Assembly (NCBI RefSeq): GCF_016405885.1
Contig: NZ_JAEKGC010000007.1
Coordinates: 173,661 to 237,660, forward strand
Direction of reading: 5' to 3'
DNA length: 64,000 bases
DNA from: Arthrobacter sp. MSA 4-2
GTDB lineage: Bacteria; Actinomycetota; Actinomycetes; Actinomycetales; Micrococcaceae
The position numbers were made by a program, and so were the translations under genes. Positions 17,817 through 26,447 of the stretch are shown in pieces (within the stretch, counting starts at the first letter, position 1; every line of letters begins with the position of its first letter). The notes under the pieces were generated by a model. It was not told the origin of the DNA and did not search any database. It saw only the letters and a program-made list of their open reading frames with translations.

Positions 17817-18239
17817 ATGACCGCAACGCCAGGCCCGCTCAGTGCCACCGCAGGTTCCGCCGTGGCGGGTGGTTTCCGGCCCCTCGGCCAGCGGGGCGGC
17901 CGTCTTCCCAGTCAGCGGGATGCGGATCTGCCCCCGCTGCGGCTGACGCGCCGCGGCCGGGTGCTGCTGGTCGGGGTGCCGCTGGTACTGCTGGTGGCCG
18001 CCCTGGTGTTCCTTGCCGCATCCACGACGGCGCCGGCCCGGGCCGGCAGCGACGCCGGCCAGCCGACCGAGACTCTGGACGTCAATGTGGCACCGGGGGA
18101 GACGCTCTGGTCCCTGGCGGGTGAATTCGCCCCCGAGCGGGATCCGCGCGATGTGGTCTCGGAGATCGTGGAGCTCAATGGGCTGGGGTCATCGACGGTG
18201 CAGGCTGGCCAGGTCGTTGCGATTCCCGTCTCCCGGTAG
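17817..18239 (+). CDS. LysM-domain membrane protein, probable SOS-induced division inhibitor (YneA/DivS/ChiZ type)
   Basis: A 140-residue protein: a cytoplasmic N-terminus rich in Gly/Arg, one membrane helix at about residues 47-68 (VLLVGVPLVLLVAALVFLAA), and an external LysM domain from about 88 (VNVAPGETLWSLAGEFAPERDP to VQAGQVVAIPV) that would bind peptidoglycan. It is divergent from lexA, as are yneA in Bacillus and Rv2719c (chiZ) in Mycobacterium; those proteins arrest division during the SOS response. ATG 17817 is chosen for AGAAGAGG upstream; the open frame from TTG 17781 lies in the operator region. Function is inferred from architecture and position, not from catalytic residues. Confidence 0.8.
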   Translation: MTATPGPLSATAGSAVAGGFRPLGQRGGRLPSQRDADLPPLRLTRRGRVLLVGVPLVLLVAALVFLAASTTAPARAGSDAGQPTETLDVNVAPGETLWSLAGEFAPERDPRDVVSEIVELNGLGSSTVQAGQVVAIPVSR

Positions 18240-18301
18240 CCCTCGCCTGCCGGTGGCGGCCGTCGTCCCGCCTCAATTCCACGCCCGGGCGGGCTGTCGC
18301 T

Positions 18302-18307
18302 TAAGCT
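18302..18307 (+). promoter_or_regulatory. -10 hexamer TAAGCT of leaderless hisC
   Basis: TAAGCT is followed by six bases and the GTG at 18314. There is no ribosome site, which supports a leaderless message. Confidence 0.5.
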
Positions 18308-18313
18308 CGATGG

Positions 18314-19408
18314 GTGAGGAACCGCCTTGAGTCCCTGTCCCGCCTTCCGCTGCGTGCGAACCTTGTGGGGCTATCTCCCTACGGTGCACCGCAGATTGAC
18401 GTACCGATCCTGCTCAACGTCAATGAGAACACCCATGGCGTGCCCGCCGAGGTTCACCGGGCCATCGTGGACGCGGTGCAGGCAGCAGCCCTGGGCCTGA
18501 ACCGTTATCCCGACCGCGAATTCACCGAACTGCGCGGAAACCTGGCCCGCTACCTCGGCGGTGGAGTCACCGCCGACCAGGTCTGGGCCGCCAACGGCTC
18601 CAACGAGGTGCTCCAGCAGATCCTGCAGGCCTTCGGGGGCCCGGGGCGCACCGCGATCGGCTTTCCGCCCACCTATTCCATGTATCCGCTGCTGGCCAGC
18701 GCCACGGACACCCGCTATGTAACCGCCCCGCGGGACGCCTCGTTCCAGCTCGACGCCGGCTATGTCGCCCAGGAGGTCGCCTCCTCGGGGGCCAACATCG
18801 TCTTCCTCTGCTCGCCGAACAACCCGACGGGTACGGCGCTCGGGCTCGACGTCGTCGAGGCCGCCTACGAGGCCGGTGCGGCGGCGCGGGCCATCATCAT
18901 CGTCGACGAGGCCTACGCTGAGTTTTCCCACGCCGGAACGCCCAGCGCAATCACCCTGCTGCCGGGCCGGGAGCGGCTCATCGTCTCGCGCACCATGAGC
19001 AAGGCCTTCGCCCTGGCCGGGGCCCGCCTGGGGTACCTCGCGGCGGCGCCGGAGGTCGCCGACGCGCTCCGCCTGGTCCGCCTGCCGTACCACCTCTCGG
19101 CCATCACCCAGGCCGCCGCCAACGCCGCACTGACCCACTCCGCGACCCTCCTGGCGAACGTCGAGGCGATCAAGGTTCAGCGCGACCGCATCGTCACCGA
19201 GCTCACGGCGCTGGGCCTGAATCCGGCCCCCTCCGATGCCAACTTCGTCCTGTTCGGGGGGCTGGCGGATCCGCAGCGGGTCTGGCGGGGCCTGCTCGAG
19301 GCCGGGGTGCTGATCCGCGACGTCGGAATTCCCGGCCATCTGCGCGTGACGGCCGGTACCGAGAGCGAAACCACAGTGTTCCTTGAGTCACTGAAGCGCC
19401 TCCTCTGA
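18314..19408 (+). CDS. hisC: Histidinol-phosphate aminotransferase
   Basis: A 364-residue class I/II PLP enzyme that transaminates imidazole-acetol phosphate to histidinol phosphate. It has the N-terminal VNENTHGVP (substrate arm), [36 protein letters not shown] and the PLP-lysine motif [17 protein letters not shown], in the proper order. The close relationship to aromatic aminotransferases means a side activity is possible, but the his context fixes the role. hisD is not next to it within the window. hisB follows after 92 bases that contain a separate promoter-like TAGACT. Confidence 0.95.
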   Translation: MRNRLESLSRLPLRANLVGLSPYGAPQIDVPILLNVNENTHGVPAEVHRAIVDAVQAAALGLNRYPDREFTELRGNLARYLGGGVTADQVWAANGSNEVLQQILQAFGGPGRTAIGFPPTYSMYPLLASATDTRYVTAPRDASFQLDAGYVAQEVASSGANIVFLCSPNNPTGTALGLDVVEAAYEAGAAARAIIIVDEAYAEFSHAGTPSAITLLPGRERLIVSRTMSKAFALAGARLGYLAAAPEVADALRLVRLPYHLSAITQAAANAALTHSATLLANVEAIKVQRDRIVTELTALGLNPAPSDANFVLFGGLADPQRVWRGLLEAGVLIRDVGIPGHLRVTAGTESETTVFLESLKRLL

Positions 19409-19419
19409 CCGGCGTCTCT

Positions 19420-19425
19420 TAGACT
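19420..19425 (+). promoter_or_regulatory. -10 hexamer TAGACT before hisB
   Basis: TAGACT lies 75 bases before the hisB ATG, in the gap after hisC. It suggests a second his promoter with a leader of about 70 bases. No strong -35. Confidence 0.35.
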
Positions 19426-19500
19426 GGAGGGGAACGTGCGCCGCCCCTGAACCTCCGGATGCAGGCAGCACCGACGCGAAGCCCCTAGCGAAGGACACCA

Positions 19501-20118
19501 ATGACTGTGGAGATCTCCGCCGCCCGCACTGCGCGGATCGAGCGGACCACCAGCGAATCCAGCGTGTACCTCGAGGTCAATCTCGACGGCACGGGTACCT
19601 CGGACATCAGCACCTCCGTGCCGTTCTACGACCACATGCTCACCGCCCTCGCCAAGCATTCGCTGATCGACCTGACGGTGAAGGCCACAGGGGATACGCA
19701 CATCGACGTCCACCACACCGTCGAAGATACGGCGATCGCCTTCGGGGAGGCCCTCCGCGAGGCGCTCGGCACCAAGGCCGGCATCCGGCGTTTCGGCGAG
19801 GCGACAGTTCCCCTCGACGAGGCCCTTGCCAATGCCGTGGTCGACATCTCCGGGCGCCCCTTCCTCGTTCACGGCGGCGAGCCGGCCGGCCAGGAGTACC
19901 ACCTCATCGGAGGACACTTCACCGGATCGCTGACCCGCCACGTCTTCGAAGCCATCGCGCTGCACGCCGGGATCTGCCTGCACCTCACCGTGCTCGCCGG
20001 CCGCGATCCCCACCACATCGTCGAGGCGCAGTTCAAGGCCTTCGCACGGGCCCTCCGTGCCGCAGTGGAGTCCGACCCTCGGGTCGAAGGCATCCCGTCG
20101 ACGAAGGGGGCGCTGTGA
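19501..20118 (+). CDS. hisB: Imidazoleglycerol-phosphate dehydratase
   Basis: A monofunctional dehydratase of 205 residues, the sixth step of histidine synthesis, producing imidazole-acetol phosphate for HisC. Both metal-binding repeats are present: [15 protein letters not shown] in the first half and [16 protein letters not shown] in the second, each with the HHxxE pattern that coordinates manganese. The [19 protein letters not shown] segment is also diagnostic. It lacks the phosphatase domain of the enterobacterial fusion. ATG 19501 follows CGAAGGACACCA. Its stop overlaps the hisH start (GTGA). Confidence 0.95.
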   Translation: MTVEISAARTARIERTTSESSVYLEVNLDGTGTSDISTSVPFYDHMLTALAKHSLIDLTVKATGDTHIDVHHTVEDTAIAFGEALREALGTKAGIRRFGEATVPLDEALANAVVDISGRPFLVHGGEPAGQEYHLIGGHFTGSLTRHVFEAIALHAGICLHLTVLAGRDPHHIVEAQFKAFARALRAAVESDPRVEGIPSTKGAL

Positions 20119-20759
20119 GCGCGCCCAAGGTGACCGTGCTCGACTACGGGTCGGGCAACGTCCGCTCCGTGGTGCGGGCCCTTGAACACGTCGGTGCCGA
20201 GGTCACCCTCAGCGCCAAGTCGCAGGACGTCCTCAACGCCGACGGGTTGGTGGTGCCAGGCGTGGGCGCCTTCGCGGCCGTCATGAAGGGCCTGAAGGAC
20301 GTCGATGCGCTGCGCCTGATCGGACGCCGCGTAGCCGGAGGCCGTCCCGTCCTCGGCATCTGCGTGGGCCTGCAGATCCTCTTCGACGAAGGGGTCGAGC
20401 ACGGCGTGCGCACCGCAGGGATGGGGGAGTGGCCCGGCAAGGTCGAGCGCCTCCAGGCCGACGTGGTGCCCCACATGGGATGGAACACGGTCAGTCCGCC
20501 GGAGGACTCGGTGCTGTTCAACGGCATCGAGGACGAGCGGTTCTACTTTGTCCACTCCTACGGAGTGCAGCACTGGGACTTCGACGTCAGCCAGCCCATG
20601 ATGAAGCCGCCGCAGGTGACCTGGTCCGACCACGGCGGGCGGTTCATCGCCGCCGTCGAGAACGGCCCGCTCTCGGCGACCCAGTTCCACCCGGAGAAGT
20701 CAGGCGACGCCGGAGCCCAGCTCCTGCGCAACTGGATCGGCAGGGTAGCAAAATCATGA
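20115..20759 (+). CDS. hisH: Imidazole glycerol phosphate synthase, glutaminase subunit
   Basis: A 214-residue class I glutamine amidotransferase that supplies ammonia to HisF. The nucleophile cysteine is in [14 protein letters not shown]; the His/Glu pair is in [10 protein letters not shown]; the oxyanion strand motif GSGNVRSV is near the start. HisF is not in this stretch, where priA comes instead; it must be encoded elsewhere or further along. GTG 20115 overlaps the hisB stop and its own TGA overlaps the ATG of the following small gene, so translation is coupled through the cluster. Confidence 0.95.
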   Translation: MSAPKVTVLDYGSGNVRSVVRALEHVGAEVTLSAKSQDVLNADGLVVPGVGAFAAVMKGLKDVDALRLIGRRVAGGRPVLGICVGLQILFDEGVEHGVRTAGMGEWPGKVERLQADVVPHMGWNTVSPPEDSVLFNGIEDERFYFVHSYGVQHWDFDVSQPMMKPPQVTWSDHGGRFIAAVENGPLSATQFHPEKSGDAGAQLLRNWIGRVAKS

Positions 20760-20911
20760 TCAGCGTCATCCTGATGGGGGTTGCGGGCCTGCTGATCGGC
20801 GGGGCGTTGTCCTTCCGCTCGCAGGGCTTCCCCAAGGCGCTGATCATCAGTTTCTGGATCCTCGCCGGCATGGCTCTGGTCGGGGCGTACCTCTTCACCC
20901 TGGACGCCTAG
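20756..20911 (+). CDS. Small membrane protein in the his cluster, unknown function
   Basis: A 51-residue protein consisting of two hydrophobic helices (about residues 2-20 and 27-48) joined by a short loop [10 protein letters not shown]. Its ATG overlaps the hisH stop (ATGA), and a frame this hydrophobic so tightly coupled to hisH is unlikely to be chance. I do not recognise the family. Possible roles include a membrane anchor or a transport-related micropeptide, but nothing in the sequence decides. The gene is probably co-transcribed with hisB-hisH and priA. Confidence 0.65.
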   Translation: MISVILMGVAGLLIGGALSFRSQGFPKALIISFWILAGMALVGAYLFTLDA

Positions 20912-21001
20912 GCGGGCGCAGCACGGCACGACGGGGACACCATCCACCGCCGTCCCGCGCCCGCCCGCACCAGCGCCCTGCACCCCGGCCTTGCACCCCC
21001 G

Positions 21002-21051
21002 CCAGCTGCGCACCCACACCGGATGCACCCCCACCCCAGCTGCGCACCCAC
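21002..21051 (+). repeat. 16-bp direct repeat pair upstream of priA
   Basis: CCAGCTGCGCACCCAC occurs at 21002-21017 and again at 21036-21051, 34 bases apart, in the 180-base gap before priA. The surrounding DNA is C-rich with several CTGCACCCC-like variants. Confidence 0.7.
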
Positions 21052-21091
21052 TCCCGCGGCCCGTCCCGGCCACGTCGACCGAAAGAAGCCC

Positions 21092-21850
21092 ATGAGCCCG
21101 TTCACCGACTCTCCCAACCTGGAACTCCTCCCCGCCGTGGACGTCGCCGACGGCCAGGCCGTCCGCCTCGTCCAGGGGGCCGCCGGCAGCGAAACCAGCT
21201 ACGGCGACCCCGTCGACGCGGCGCTGGCCTGGCAGGAGGACGGCGCGGAGTGGGTCCACCTCGTCGACCTCGATGCCGCGTTTGGCCGCGGGTCGAACCG
21301 GCCGCTCCTCGAAAAGGTCGTCCGGAAGCTCGACATCAAGGTCGAGCTCTCCGGCGGGATCCGCGACGACGAATCACTCGACGCCGCCCTCTCCCTCGGA
21401 GCCACCCGGGTGAACCTCGGTACGGCCGCCCTTGAGAACCCCGAGTGGACCGCCAGGGCCATCGCCCGCTACGGCGACGCGATCGCCGTCGGGCTCGACG
21501 TCCGCGGCACCACCCTTGCCGCCCGGGGATGGACCCAGGAGGGCGGGGACCTGTGGGAGGTGCTGCAGCGGCTCGAGGACGCAGGATGCGCCCGTTACGT
21601 CGTCACCGACGTCACCAAGGACGGCACCCTGCAGGGGCCGAACCTCGAACTGCTGAAGCAGGTGATCGAGCGCACCAGCCGGCCCGTGGTGGCATCCGGT
21701 GGCATCTCGACCCTCGATGACCTCGCGGCACTGCGCCAGCTGGTGCCCAGCGGCCTCGAAGGAGCGATCGTCGGCAAGGCCCTCTACGCCGGGGCGTTCA
21801 CCCTTCCCCAGGCGCTGGACGTGGCCGGCCGCCCGGCACCCCGGGAATGA
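21092..21850 (+). CDS. priA: HisA/PriA phosphoribosyl isomerase
   Basis: A 252-residue (beta/alpha)8-barrel isomerase acting on ProFAR in histidine synthesis. The catalytic aspartates lie in [15 protein letters not shown] and [16 protein letters not shown], and the two phosphate-binding motifs in [10 protein letters not shown] and [12 protein letters not shown]. In actinobacteria lacking trpF this enzyme (PriA) also isomerises phosphoribosyl anthranilate; the active-site pattern fits PriA, but the dual role is inferred. ATG 21092 follows GAAAGAAG, and the open frame upstream lies in the repeat-rich gap. The stop overlaps the SseB gene (ATGA). Confidence 0.93.
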   Translation: MSPFTDSPNLELLPAVDVADGQAVRLVQGAAGSETSYGDPVDAALAWQEDGAEWVHLVDLDAAFGRGSNRPLLEKVVRKLDIKVELSGGIRDDESLDAALSLGATRVNLGTAALENPEWTARAIARYGDAIAVGLDVRGTTLAARGWTQEGGDLWEVLQRLEDAGCARYVVTDVTKDGTLQGPNLELLKQVIERTSRPVVASGGISTLDDLAALRQLVPSGLEGAIVGKALYAGAFTLPQALDVAGRPAPRE

Positions 21851-22686
21851 GCAGGGAACTCCCGGCGCACATCGCCGCCGCGCTGGCGGGAAACACCACG
21901 GACTCGGCGGGACGGCCCTGGGCCGGACGGGACCTCTCCGGTGACGGGAACCCCCTCCATAACTTCGACGACGACGACGGACAGGCCGACCCCGGCTACT
22001 CGGCCGCAGTCCAGGCCCTGATCGAGGGCACCGGCGGCGAGGAGCAGGTGATCCAGGCGCTGGCGTCGGCGCGGGTCTTCATCCCCATCGTGGCCCAGCT
22101 CGCCGCCGCCGGGGAGGGCGTCGACGGGGTCGAGGCCGACAAGGAAGCCGACATGGCCCTGGTGACCCTGCGTGCGCCCGACGGGCGGGCGGCGCTGCCG
22201 GTGTTCACCTCGGCGGACCGGCTCGCGGCCTGGCACCCCGATGCCCGTCCGGTGGCCGCCTACGCGGCGCGGGCGGCCCTGGCCGGCGTGGCGGAAAAGG
22301 CCGAACTGCTGGTCGTCGACCCAGGAGCTGACTTCACGTTCGTGGTGCGCCGTCCGGCGGTCTGGGCGCTGGCCCAGCAGGAGCCCTGGACCCCGTGCTA
22401 CCGCGACCCCGGCCTCGGCTCCATCGTCGCGCCGATCAGCACCGCCGAGGAGGCGATCCTCGACGTCGTCCTTGAGCCGGGCTCCGGGGTGGCCGCCAGG
22501 ACCGCTGGCGGTAGGCTTGTCTCCGGCGGCGGAGCCGGGCCGGAGCTCCGGATGAGTGTCCGGCTGCAGTCCGGGCTCAGCCCCACCGCCGTCCGGGACC
22601 TGGTGGAGCGCCTGCGCGCCTCGCTCCAGGCCCGCCGGGAGTTCGTCGAACGGGTCGACTCCCTGGAGATCCGAATAACCCGCTGA
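21847..22686 (+). CDS. SseB family protein
   Basis: A 279-residue cytoplasmic protein. The SseB fold occupies about residues 55-165, seen as [40 protein letters not shown] and [17 protein letters not shown]. The C-terminal third resembles an SseB_C-like region ([11 protein letters not shown] to [14 protein letters not shown]). The N-terminus has an acidic run [12 protein letters not shown]. The precise function of actinobacterial SseB proteins is not known; the name comes from an E. coli gene linked to serine sensitivity. It starts with an ATG that overlaps the priA stop and is followed by an MFS gene after 30 bases. Confidence 0.8.
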   Translation: MSRELPAHIAAALAGNTTDSAGRPWAGRDLSGDGNPLHNFDDDDGQADPGYSAAVQALIEGTGGEEQVIQALASARVFIPIVAQLAAAGEGVDGVEADKEADMALVTLRAPDGRAALPVFTSADRLAAWHPDARPVAAYAARAALAGVAEKAELLVVDPGADFTFVVRRPAVWALAQQEPWTPCYRDPGLGSIVAPISTAEEAILDVVLEPGSGVAARTAGGRLVSGGGAGPELRMSVRLQSGLSPTAVRDLVERLRASLQARREFVERVDSLEIRITR

Positions 22687-22716
22687 CCGCGAAGGATCAG
22701 CAAGGAAGATGCCGCC

Positions 22717-24024
22717 GTGAACTTTGCCGTCTACCTGGAACTGCTGCGCATCGTTCCGGTCCGGAGGCTGCTGCTCGTCGGCATGGTCGCCCGGTTCCCC
22801 CACTCCGCCGCGGGGGTCCTCCTGACCCTTCACGTCGTTCAGACCCTTGACCGCGGCTACGCCGCCGCCGGGACGGTGGCCGCGCTGGTGACCATCGGCA
22901 TCGCCGTCGGCGCACCCTGGCGGGGCCGGCGGGTCGACAGCGTCGGGCTGCGCAGGGCGCTGATCCCCTCGATCATCGCCGAGGCCGTCATCTGGTCGAT
23001 CGCCCCGCGGCTGCCCTACGAGTGGCTCCTGCTCGCGGCGCTGGTGGGCGGGCTGTTCACCCTCCCGGTCTTCTCCGTGGTGCGCCAGTCCCTCGGCGTG
23101 CTGGTCGAGGGGCAGTCCCGCCGCACGGCCTTCACCCTTGACGCCATCTCCACCGAAACAATCTTCATGGTGGGCCCGGCTGTCGGCATCGTGCTCGCCA
23201 CCCAGGTATCGACGGTGCTCGGCCTCACCCTCGTGGGCTTCGCCACCGCCGCGGCAGGCATCCTGCTGATGATCTACAACCCGCCCACCCGCACCGGACA
23301 GCCCGGGGCGCTTCCCGCGCCGAGCGACGCGGAGGATCAGGCGATGGCCGTCGAATCCGTGGTGGCCGCCGCACCCGCCCGGGTCAACGAGGCATCGGCA
23401 GAGTTGATGCCGCGCGCGGCGGTGCCGATGCTGCGGCGGGTGGGAGGCCGGGTCGGTTCCAGGTTCACCTGGGTCACCATCCCGCTGGCCGTCGTCATGG
23501 CGGTCGCCGCCGGGGCGGGCCTCGCGCTCTCCGGGACCGAGGTCGGCATTATCGCGACCCTCGAGCACACCGGCCGGGAGGAGCAGCTCGGTCTGGTTTT
23601 CGCCGCCTGGTGCGCCGCCTCGATCGTCGGGGGACTTCTCTACGGCGCCCTGCACAAGCCGATCTCACCCCTGGTGCTCCTGCTCGGCATGGGGGTGCTG
23701 ACCATCCCGATGGCCTTCGCCACCGACACCCTGTCCCTGAGCCTGCTCTCCATCGCCCCTGGCCTGCTCTGCGCACCGGTGCTCTCCGCCGCCTCCGAGA
23801 AGGTCGCCGACCTCGTACCGGAGAAGCGCAGGGGAGAGGCCATGGGCTGGTACGGCTCGGCCCTGACCTCCGGCGTCGCCGTCGGAGCCCCGCTCGCCGG
23901 GGTGCTGATCGACACTGCGGGCCCGTGGGGAGGCTTCGTCGCCGTGGGCGTTGCCGCGGCGCTCATCGGCACCGCAGGGCTCGCCGCCCAGCAGGTCCGG
24001 CGCCGCCGGGCGCCCGTCGGCTGA
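22717..24024 (+). CDS. MFS transporter, substrate unknown
   Basis: A 435-residue membrane protein with about twelve hydrophobic segments in two halves, joined by a longer hydrophilic loop (about residues 190-250). It starts at GTG 22717 with AAGGAAG upstream. Motif A-like GAPWRGRRVDSVGLRRAL follows helix 2, and the second half has LVPEKRRGEAMGWYGSALTSG, typical of drug-efflux-like members. Position between priA/SseB and infC recurs in Micrococcaceae as far as I recall. No cognate regulator is adjacent, and nothing fixes the substrate. The stop lies inside a short direct repeat. Confidence 0.82.
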   Translation: MNFAVYLELLRIVPVRRLLLVGMVARFPHSAAGVLLTLHVVQTLDRGYAAAGTVAALVTIGIAVGAPWRGRRVDSVGLRRALIPSIIAEAVIWSIAPRLPYEWLLLAALVGGLFTLPVFSVVRQSLGVLVEGQSRRTAFTLDAISTETIFMVGPAVGIVLATQVSTVLGLTLVGFATAAAGILLMIYNPPTRTGQPGALPAPSDAEDQAMAVESVVAAAPARVNEASAELMPRAAVPMLRRVGGRVGSRFTWVTIPLAVVMAVAAGAGLALSGTEVGIIATLEHTGREEQLGLVFAAWCAASIVGGLLYGALHKPISPLVLLLGMGVLTIPMAFATDTLSLSLLSIAPGLLCAPVLSAASEKVADLVPEKRRGEAMGWYGSALTSGVAVGAPLAGVLIDTAGPWGGFVAVGVAAALIGTAGLAAQQVRRRRAPVG

Positions 24025-24057
24025 GAGCCGGTCCCGAATGCCGGTCGGCTGAGAGCC
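24016..24057 (+). repeat. 14-bp direct repeat duplicating the end of the MFS gene
   Basis: GTCGGCTGAGAGCC occurs at 24016-24029 and 24044-24057. The first copy contains the MFS stop codon, and similarity continues for a few bases after each copy. It looks like a recent local duplication. Confidence 0.7.
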
Positions 24058-24099
24058 CGTCCCGTACGTCGGGCCGTTGACCGCGGTCCTTAAACGCAG

Positions 24100-24131
24100 C
24101 GGCGGCCGGCCCCGTTGGAGGCCGGCCGCCG
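24100..24131. terminator. Strong hairpin between convergent MFS and DUF1844 genes
   Basis: A perfect 12-bp stem (24100-24111 with 24120-24131, core GGCGGCCGGCC) and an 8-base loop. On the minus strand it is followed by GTTTAAGG. It probably terminates both genes. Confidence 0.75.
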
Positions 24132-24160
24132 TCGGACCTGTGCCGGGCGGTGCCGCGGTG

Positions 24161-24616
24161 CTAGTTGACGGGGCCCGTGAACTTCTCGCCGGGACCCTTG
24201 CCCGGCGCATCGGGAATCACCGACGCCTCCCGGAAGGCCAGCTGCAGCGATCGCAGGCCGTCTCGCAACGGGCCGGCATGCTGGCTGCCGATCTCCGGGG
24301 CGGCTGCCGTGACGAACCCGGCGAGGGCGGTGATCAGCTTCCGGGCCTCGTCGAGGTCCTTGAGCTCCTCCGCGTCCTCGCCGGCGGCCAGTCCGCATTT
24401 GACGGCGGCGGCGCTCATCAGGTGGACGGCCGAGGTGGTGATGACCTCCACGGCGGCCACCTCTGCGATGTCGCGCATGTGCTGCTGGACCGACTCGTCG
24501 GAGCCGTGCTCCGGCGCCGCCTCCTCCGCGAAGCTGCGGCGGGTCGGAGAGGGATCGGAGGCGGAAGCCGGGGCCTCGGGCCCGGTTTCGGCGGGATTGC
24601 TGTTCGGAGTGCTCAT
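24161..24616 (-). CDS. DUF1844 domain-containing protein
   Basis: A 151-residue acidic protein. The DUF1844 part spans about residues 45-130 (DIAEVAAVEVITTSAVHLMSAAAVKCGLA, then DLDEARKLITALAGFVTAAAPEIGSQHAGPLRDGLRSLQ), predicted largely helical. The first 40 residues are Pro/Ser/Glu-rich. Such genes are commonly found divergent from or next to infC in actinobacteria; function is unknown. ATG 24616 is chosen; the upstream frame to 24718 runs through the infC promoter region. It shares a 300-base intergenic region with infC. Confidence 0.83.
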   Translation of the reverse strand: MSTPNSNPAETGPEAPASASDPSPTRRSFAEEAAPEHGSDESVQQHMRDIAEVAAVEVITTSAVHLMSAAAVKCGLAAGEDAEELKDLDEARKLITALAGFVTAAAPEIGSQHAGPLRDGLRSLQLAFREASVIPDAPGKGPGEKFTGPVN

Positions 24617-24922
24617 ACTGGTAAGCTTGTCACAGACCAACTGATCGTCGTTACTTCCAGCGCCCCCTGCGGGTATGGGAAATGACACGTTCAGGATGCA
24701 AGCGGAGTCCTCTCCCACCCGCGATTGCCTGGTGCTTCTTCGGGAAGTGCTTCAGGCAGCCGGGTCCAGGTCGGTGCAGCAGGCGCAACCCGCGCCTCAG
24801 CACACGCCGGTATCTGCCGGACGTGTACGCACTGATACCCGAGGCCTTCGATTGCGCATGCGATTGGAGGCCTTCTCCATGTGCAGGCGGTCTCCCCGGT
24901 TTTCAACAATCAGGAGCTACAC
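24617..24922 (+). promoter_or_regulatory. infC leader region with stem-loops and an upstream open frame
   Basis: This 306-base gap has a possible promoter (TTGTCA 24627-24632, TTACTT 24651-24656). A stem TGCCTG/CAGGCA (24726-24731 with 24753-24758) encloses a CTTC/GAAG hairpin. GAGGCCTTC and CGATTG each occur twice around 24841-24876. An 81-codon ATG frame runs from 24682 to 24927 and its TAG overlaps the infC start. The length and structure suggest post-transcriptional control, as known for infC operons elsewhere, but I recognise no named leader. Confidence 0.4.
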
Positions 24923-24925
24923 ATT
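24912..24925 (+). promoter_or_regulatory. Ribosome binding site and ATT start codon of infC
   Basis: AGGAG at 24912-24916 is six bases before ATT 24923, and the IF3 homology begins at that codon. An AUU start is the classical target of IF3 autoregulation. There is no ATG, GTG or TTG in frame at this spot. Confidence 0.75.
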
Positions 24926-26047
24926 AGCGAGCCAAGAATCAATGATCGTATCCGCGTTTCCGAGGTGCGGTTGGTTGGGCCTGCCGGCGAACAGGTAGGG
25001 ATTGTCCGTATCGAGGACGCACTTCGACTTGCCGCCGAGTCAGACCTGGATCTTGTTGAGGTTGCACCGCAGGCCAAGCCTCCGGTTGCCAAGCTGATGG
25101 ATTTTGGCAAGTACAAGTACGAAGCCGCGGTCAAGGCGCGTGAGGCGCGGAAGAACCAGACCAACACGGTCCTCAAGGAAATCCGTTTCCGCCTGAAGAT
25201 CGACACCCACGACTACGAGACCAAGCGCGGGCACGCCATCCGGTTCCTCGGCGCGGGTGACAAGGTCAAGGCCATGATCCAGTTCCGCGGCCGCGAACAG
25301 CAGCGCCCCGAAATGGGTATCCGGCTGCTGCAGCGCTTCGCCGAGGATGTCGCCGAGGTCGGCGTCGTCGAGTCCTCGCCGAGGATCGACGGGCGCAACA
25401 TGGTCATGGTGATCGGCCCGGTCAAGAACAAGGCCGAGGCGAAGGCCGAAGCCCGCCGCGCGACGCAGCGCGCCGATGCCAAGGCGGCGAACGAGGCGGC
25501 CAAGTCCGGCGTGCCCCGCGTCGACGTCTCCGGAGGCAGCGGCGCGCCGCTGACGCAGACCCTCGCGGACCTGCTGCCGGAGGGGTACTCGATCACCGGC
25601 AGCCAGCCGGAGGAGACAACGGCTCCCGCCGAGGCAGCGCCGGCAGCGCCCGAGCAGGCAGCACCCGCCCAGGAGGCGGCCCCGGCCGTCGTCGAGCAGG
25701 CAGTGCCCGCCGCCGAGCCGGCAGCACCCGCCGCCGAGCCGGCAGCACCCGCCGCTCAGCCGGCCAAGGCGCCGGCACCCCGGCAGGCACCCGCCAGGGC
25801 CGCCCGGCCGGCAGCCGCGGCATCAAAGCCCGCAGCCGCCCGCCCGGAGGCCAAGCCGGCCGCCGATGCAGCACCCGCGGCACCGGCAGCGCCGGCGCCC
25901 GCGCCGAAGCCCATGGCGGCACCGAAGCCCGGTGGCGCCCCGAAGCCGATGGCGGTTCCCAAGCCCGCTGCCGCCCCCAAGCCCGCCGGAAGGACGGCTC
26001 CCTCGAAGAGCCCGTCGAGCCGGCCGAAGCCTGGAAGCTCCGAGTAG
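24923..26047 (+). CDS. infC: Translation initiation factor IF-3 with a long Ala/Pro tail
   Basis: A protein of about 374 residues, nearly twice the usual 180-200. Residues 1-175 form normal IF3: [21 protein letters not shown] at the start, the [25 protein letters not shown] segment, then the C-terminal domain with [17 protein letters not shown] and [13 protein letters not shown]. From about residue 205 it becomes an Ala/Pro/Glu then Ala/Pro/Lys-rich tail with repeated AAPEQ, AAEPAAP and APKP units, seen in Micrococcaceae and probably disordered. IF3 checks start-codon selection and splits ribosomes. The start is ATT 24923. rpmI and rplT follow, the conserved operon. Confidence 0.93.
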   Translation: MSEPRINDRIRVSEVRLVGPAGEQVGIVRIEDALRLAAESDLDLVEVAPQAKPPVAKLMDFGKYKYEAAVKAREARKNQTNTVLKEIRFRLKIDTHDYETKRGHAIRFLGAGDKVKAMIQFRGREQQRPEMGIRLLQRFAEDVAEVGVVESSPRIDGRNMVMVIGPVKNKAEAKAEARRATQRADAKAANEAAKSGVPRVDVSGGSGAPLTQTLADLLPEGYSITGSQPEETTAPAEAAPAAPEQAAPAQEAAPAVVEQAVPAAEPAAPAAEPAAPAAQPAKAPAPRQAPARAARPAAAASKPAAARPEAKPAADAAPAAPAAPAPAPKPMAAPKPGGAPKPMAVPKPAAAPKPAGRTAPSKSPSSRPKPGSSE

Positions 26048-26160
26048 GAACTTCCCAGCTCTTGGAATCCCTCCGGGTGACCAAGTAAAACCGCAGGCGC
26101 TCCTGGGCGCCGTCCAACCGCTGACACCCGTCCGCGGCTAGCAGAAGGAGATCGGTTCCC

Positions 26161-26355
26161 ATGCCGAAGATGAAGACCCACAGTGGCGCCAAGAAGCGCT
26201 TCAAGCTGACCGGCAGCGGCAAGCTGAAGCGCCAGCAGGCCAACCGCCGCCACTACCTCGAGCACAAGTCGTCGACGCTGACCCGCCGTCTGGCCAGCGA
26301 CAAGATCGTCTCGAAGGCCGACACCAAGGTCATCAAGAAGATGCTGGGCGTCTAA
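26161..26355 (+). CDS. rpmI: 50S ribosomal protein L35
   Basis: A 64-residue basic protein with the full L35 pattern [21 protein letters not shown] and the following [16 protein letters not shown]. It starts at ATG 26161 behind AGAAGGAGAT, a strong ribosome site. It sits in the usual infC-rpmI-rplT order, 113 bases after infC, and is part of the large ribosomal subunit. Confidence 0.97.
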   Translation: MPKMKTHSGAKKRFKLTGSGKLKRQQANRRHYLEHKSSTLTRRLASDKIVSKADTKVIKKMLGV

Positions 26356-26447
26356 GACCACACCAACCATTCCGTCTTCGGGCACCGCACAGCGGAGGGC
26401 ACCGCGGCCAGCAGGCCGGACGGACGAACTACTGAAGGAGTACGCAC

